Shown piece after piece: positions 61,494 to 64,000 of a DNA stretch of 64,000 bases. The position numbers and the translations under genes were made by a program. The notes below the pieces were generated by a model. That model saw only the letters and a program-made list of their open reading frames with translations, was not told the origin of the DNA and ran no database searches. Numbering within the stretch: the first letter of the stretch is position 1; the number at the start of each line of letters is the position of its first letter. Source of the DNA: Novosphingobium resinovorum (GTDB lineage Bacteria; Pseudomonadota; Alphaproteobacteria; Sphingomonadales; Sphingomonadaceae); contig NZ_CP017075.1 of assembly GCF_001742225.1 (NCBI RefSeq), forward strand, positions 558,001 through 622,000, given 5' to 3'.

Positions 61494-62324
61494 TCAATCT
61501 CCGTCGATGAGGTTGCCCAGCGAGCCCAGCAGCGATCCCTCGCCGCGGTTCTGACCGCCGGTCGAGCCTGCCGCCGCCAGCATCCGCCCGGCGAGCCGCG
61601 AGAACGGCAGCGACTGGATCCAGACTTTGCCGGGGCCGCGCAGGCGGGCGAAGAACACGCCTTCCCCGCCGAAAATCATGGACTTGACGGAGCCTGCTCG
61701 CACCACGTCGAACTCCACGCTGGGCTGGAAGGCGGCGACGCAGCCGGTATCGACGTGGAGTTCTTCTCCGGCGCGAAGCTCGCGCTCGATCACGGTGCCG
61801 CCCATCTGGACGAAGACCCAGCCGTCGCCTTCCAGCTTCTGCATGATGAAGCCTTCGCCGCCGAACAGGCCGGTCATGATGCGCTGCTGGAAGTGGATGC
61901 CGATGGACACGCCGCGCGCGGCGCACAGGAAGGCGTCTTTCTGGCAGATCAACCGTCCGCCGACTTCGTCCAGCTTGATCGGCAGGATCGAGCCGGGGAT
62001 CGGCGCCGCGAAGGATACGCGTGCCTTGCCTGAGCCGCGATGCGTGAAGACGGTCGTGAACAGGCTCTCGCCGGTGACGAGGCGCTTGCCCGCGCCCAGC
62101 AGCTTGCCCATGAAGCCGCCGCCCTGATCCGCCGAGCCGTCGCCGAACACGGTGGTCATGTCGATGGAGGCGTCCTTCCAGACCATCGCCCCGGCTTCGG
62201 CCACCGCGCTTTCGCCGGGATCGAGTTCGATCTCGACGAACTGGAGTTCCTGGCCCTTGATCTCGAAATCGACGTCGTCGGAAAGCGATGAACTGCGCGT
62301 ATGGCTCCAGGGGCTGTTTGCCAT
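61494..62324 (-). CDS. TIGR00266/AIM24-family protein
   Basis: A 276-residue protein of the AIM24/TIGR00266 family (TRAP-like beta fold). VEIELDPGESAVAEAGAMVWKDASIDMTTVFGDG, GESLFTTVFTHRGSGKARVSFAAPIPGSILPIKL, and GRLICQKDAFLCAARGVSIGIHFQQRIMTGLFGGEGFIMQKLEGDGWVFVQMGGTVIE are the repeated glycine-rich blocks. Eukaryotic AIM24 is mitochondrial; the bacterial role is unknown. GGAGA precedes the ATG at 62324. Confidence 0.87.
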   Translation of the reverse strand: MANSPWSHTRSSSLSDDVDFEIKGQELQFVEIELDPGESAVAEAGAMVWKDASIDMTTVFGDGSADQGGGFMGKLLGAGKRLVTGESLFTTVFTHRGSGKARVSFAAPIPGSILPIKLDEVGGRLICQKDAFLCAARGVSIGIHFQQRIMTGLFGGEGFIMQKLEGDGWVFVQMGGTVIERELRAGEELHVDTGCVAAFQPSVEFDVVRAGSVKSMIFGGEGVFFARLRGPGKVWIQSLPFSRLAGRMLAAAGSTGGQNRGEGSLLGSLGNLIDGD

Positions 62325-62521
62325 CGAAAATCTCCGTCGTCGGCCCACCAGCGGGCCATGTGCGATGAGACGAGGGTTTGATTTCGGCAAGATGACTTGT
62401 CAAACCGCGCCGGTCGGATATTCTTCGCAGTTCAACGAACACTGTCTGACGATTGGCCCACGTAGAAGGGCTCGGCACAGACCGGCGCGGTATCGGTGTT
62501 TTGGGGAGAGGAAAAACACCG

Positions 62522-63235
62522 ATGAACGCTCGAATTGCGTCTTCCGTTCTTGTTTCGATTTTCATCGCGGGAACGGCTCATGCCGAACCCGTGCAGCAAC
62601 AGCCGCATCTTGTGGCGGCCAGTTTCGCACCCGCCGCGCGGGTGACGGATACCCGCTTCGATGCGGCCGCGCATGTCCAGCAGGGCTACGATCTGATCCG
62701 TCAGGGCAAGCAGGCGCAGGCGGTCAAGCTGTTCGACAAGGTCATCGCCGATGCCGACCAGCGGCTTTCCGGCGATTTGCGCCCACGCCTTTGCCGTGAT
62801 GGCGGAGCGGCTTCCGGTGCCACTGTCGAAGTCGATTCCGCGCTGTGCGAGGCGCATTTCGGCAAGGGCTTCGCGCTCATCGATCTCGGTCGCGGCGATC
62901 TTGCCGAGGCTGAATTGCGGCAGGCCTCGCAGATGGCGCCGGGCAATGCCCATTTCGCCAACGAATATGCCGAACTCTTCAAATCGCGCCGGGACTGGCA
63001 GGGCAGCTACGATCTGTTCGCCAAGGCGTGGGCCGTGGTCGACAAGTCCACGACCGGCAAGGACGCACGGATAGCGGCGCGCGCCCTGCGGGGGATGGGT
63101 TTCACCAAGGCGGCGATGGGGCAGTATGACGAGGCGGAGAAGTTCTACGACCAGTCGCTGCAGTATGACCCCAAGAGCGAGATCGCCAAAGTAGAGCTGA
63201 GCAATATCGCGCGCAGGAAGGTGATTGGATCGTAA
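62522..63235 (+). CDS. Exported TPR-repeat protein
   Basis: A 237-residue periplasmic protein. Signal peptide MNARIASSVLVSIFIAGTAHA, then tetratricopeptide-like helices: AHVQQGYDLIRQGKQAQAVKLFDKVIADA, AHFGKGFALIDLGRGDLAEAELRQASQMAPGN, and ALRGMGFTKAAMGQYDEAEKFYDQSLQYDPKSE. It probably serves as a protein-binding scaffold. Two cysteines (CRDGG, LCEAH) may pair. No partner is evident from the neighbours. Confidence 0.85.
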   Translation: MNARIASSVLVSIFIAGTAHAEPVQQQPHLVAASFAPAARVTDTRFDAAAHVQQGYDLIRQGKQAQAVKLFDKVIADADQRLSGDLRPRLCRDGGAASGATVEVDSALCEAHFGKGFALIDLGRGDLAEAELRQASQMAPGNAHFANEYAELFKSRRDWQGSYDLFAKAWAVVDKSTTGKDARIAARALRGMGFTKAAMGQYDEAEKFYDQSLQYDPKSEIAKVELSNIARRKVIGS

Positions 63236-63262
63236 GACAGCAAGGCGTTTGAAGACAAAGCC

Positions 63263-63382
63263 CGTCATCCCAGCGAAGGCTGGGACCGCTGGCAAATCTT
63301 TAGGCGCTACGTTGCGTTAGCACTTTGCAGCCGTGGGTTGGGCTTTACGCGGCCAGCGGTCCCAGCCTTCGCTGGGATGACG
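63263..63382. repeat. Palindromic repeat, family B, copy 3 (variant ends)
   Basis: A 120-bp element starting CGTCATCCCAGCGAAGGCTG and ending in its complement. The centre shares TCTTTAGG and GGCCAGCGGTCCC with copies 1 and 2, but the terminal stem sequence is different on both arms. It lies between convergent TPR and glmU genes. Confidence 0.88.
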
Positions 63383-63404
63383 GGCGCTGTCCTTTGACGT
63401 CAGC

Positions 63405-64000
63405 TCAGCCTTTCAACTCGGCCTTTTTCTTCTTCATGGCATCATGGAAGCGGTCGGCCCAGCCGGGCTTGACCAGTTGTTCCCCGCGAACGAGGCGCAG
63501 TTCGCCGTCCGCCACGTCGCGGGTGACCGCGCTGCCCGCCGCCACGATCGCGTCGGCGCCGATCTTCACGGGCGCCACCAGCGCGCTGTTGGAGCCGATG
63601 AAGGCGCGTTCGCCGATCACGGTCTTGTGCTTGAAGTAGCCGTCGTAGTTGCAGGTGATCGTGCCCGCGCCGATGTTGGCGCCCGCACCGACCACCGCGT
63701 CGCCGAGGTAGGTCAGGTGGTTGGCCTTCGCGCCTTCGCCCAGCACGGCGTTCTTCATCTCGACGAAGTTGCCGATCTTGGACCCGGCCTTGAGCACCGC
63801 GCCGGGCCGTAGGCGAGCGTAAGGTCCAATGGCGACGCTGCTTTCGAGCGTCGCGCCCTCGAGGTGCGAGAAGGCGTGAATGACGACGTTATCGGCGACA
63901 CTCACACCGGGGCCGAACACCACGTTGGGCTCGACGGTAACATCGCGGCCGAGCTTCGTGTCCCAGGCGAAGAACACGGTTTCCGGCGCGATCAGCGTCA
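63405..64000 (-). CDS. glmU: GlmU, C-terminal (acetyltransferase) part, 5' end beyond window
   Basis: The left-handed beta-helix acetyltransferase half of bifunctional GlmU, which acetylates glucosamine-1-phosphate and then makes UDP-GlcNAc. The frame is open from the window edge ([17 protein letters not shown]). Hexapeptide turns follow, with [42 protein letters not shown] and [23 protein letters not shown] containing the conserved active-site H and N/Y residues. The C-terminal arm ends [12 protein letters not shown]. About 198 residues are seen of ~450. Confidence 0.96.
   Translation of the reverse strand, partial: TLIAPETVFFAWDTKLGRDVTVEPNVVFGPGVSVADNVVIHAFSHLEGATLESSVAIGPYARLRPGAVLKAGSKIGNFVEMKNAVLGEGAKANHLTYLGDAVVGAGANIGAGTITCNYDGYFKHKTVIGERAFIGSNSALVAPVKIGADAIVAAGSAVTRDVADGELRLVRGEQLVKPGWADRFHDAMKKKKAELKG

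Overview
The window is a GC-rich chromosomal segment of an alphaproteobacterium, most likely a sphingomonad (Sphingomonadales, Novosphingobium/Sphingobium-like). This rests on the TonB-dependent receptors with N-terminal ITVTAR/IIVTAR-type segments, the mfd–sdhE–recG neighbourhood, the zapA–6S RNA–5-formyl-THF cyclo-ligase order, a DUF2842 protein, and a set of short palindromic repeats of the kind common in this order. No rRNA, transposase, prophage or CRISPR array was found.

Region 1 (1–15.2 kb) is an accessory island that looks devoted to sulfur compounds. It holds a truncated-by-window NtaA/SnaA/DszA-type FMN monooxygenase, two TonB-dependent receptors, a periplasmic arylsulfatase with a CSPTR formylglycine motif, and a formylglycine-generating enzyme whose last ~20 residues are shifted out of frame. 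Around these lie an SDR, an aldo/keto reductase, an MFS exporter, and LysR and TetR regulators. A two-shell 41-bp dyad sits between the TetR gene and the second receptor. The island ends in the frameshifted C-terminal stump of a ketosteroid-dehydrogenase-like flavoprotein and about 630 bp without a gene.

Region 2 (15.2–43.4 kb) is mostly housekeeping. It contains tRNA-Asn, NAD kinase, an EAL phosphodiesterase, mfd, sdhE, recG, a FadR-type regulator, tRNA-Pro, thyA, a branched-chain 2-oxoacid dehydrogenase operon (E1alpha-E1beta-E2) with a near-consensus promoter, two tandem tRNA-Asp genes, 5-formyl-THF cyclo-ligase, 6S RNA and zapA. It continues with a central carbon run (transketolase, GAPDH, MOSC protein, phosphoglycerate kinase, acyltransferase, class I fructose-bisphosphate aldolase), then a lipoprotein and thiE.

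Region 3 (43.4–58.8 kb) is the most distinctive. A complete coenzyme F420 set is arranged around one divergent promoter: npdG-cofC-SDR-LLM oxidoreductase leftwards and cofE-cofD-fbiC rightwards, all tightly packed. Next to it is a second catabolic-looking group: a PAPS-type sulfotransferase translationally linked to a VOC protein, an AraC regulator, four SDR/ADH oxidoreductases counting the flanking pair, and a metallo-beta-lactamase-fold protein related to alkylsulfatases. Palindromic operators lie at 46.5 and 57.9 kb.

Region 4 (58.8–64 kb) has glmS, a VapBC-type toxin-antitoxin pair with a palindrome over the antitoxin start codon, a TIGR00266/AIM24 protein, an exported TPR protein, and the C-terminal half of glmU running off the window. 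At least four families of short palindromic repeats are scattered through 17–63 kb, one of them inside the coding sequence of the E2 subunit.
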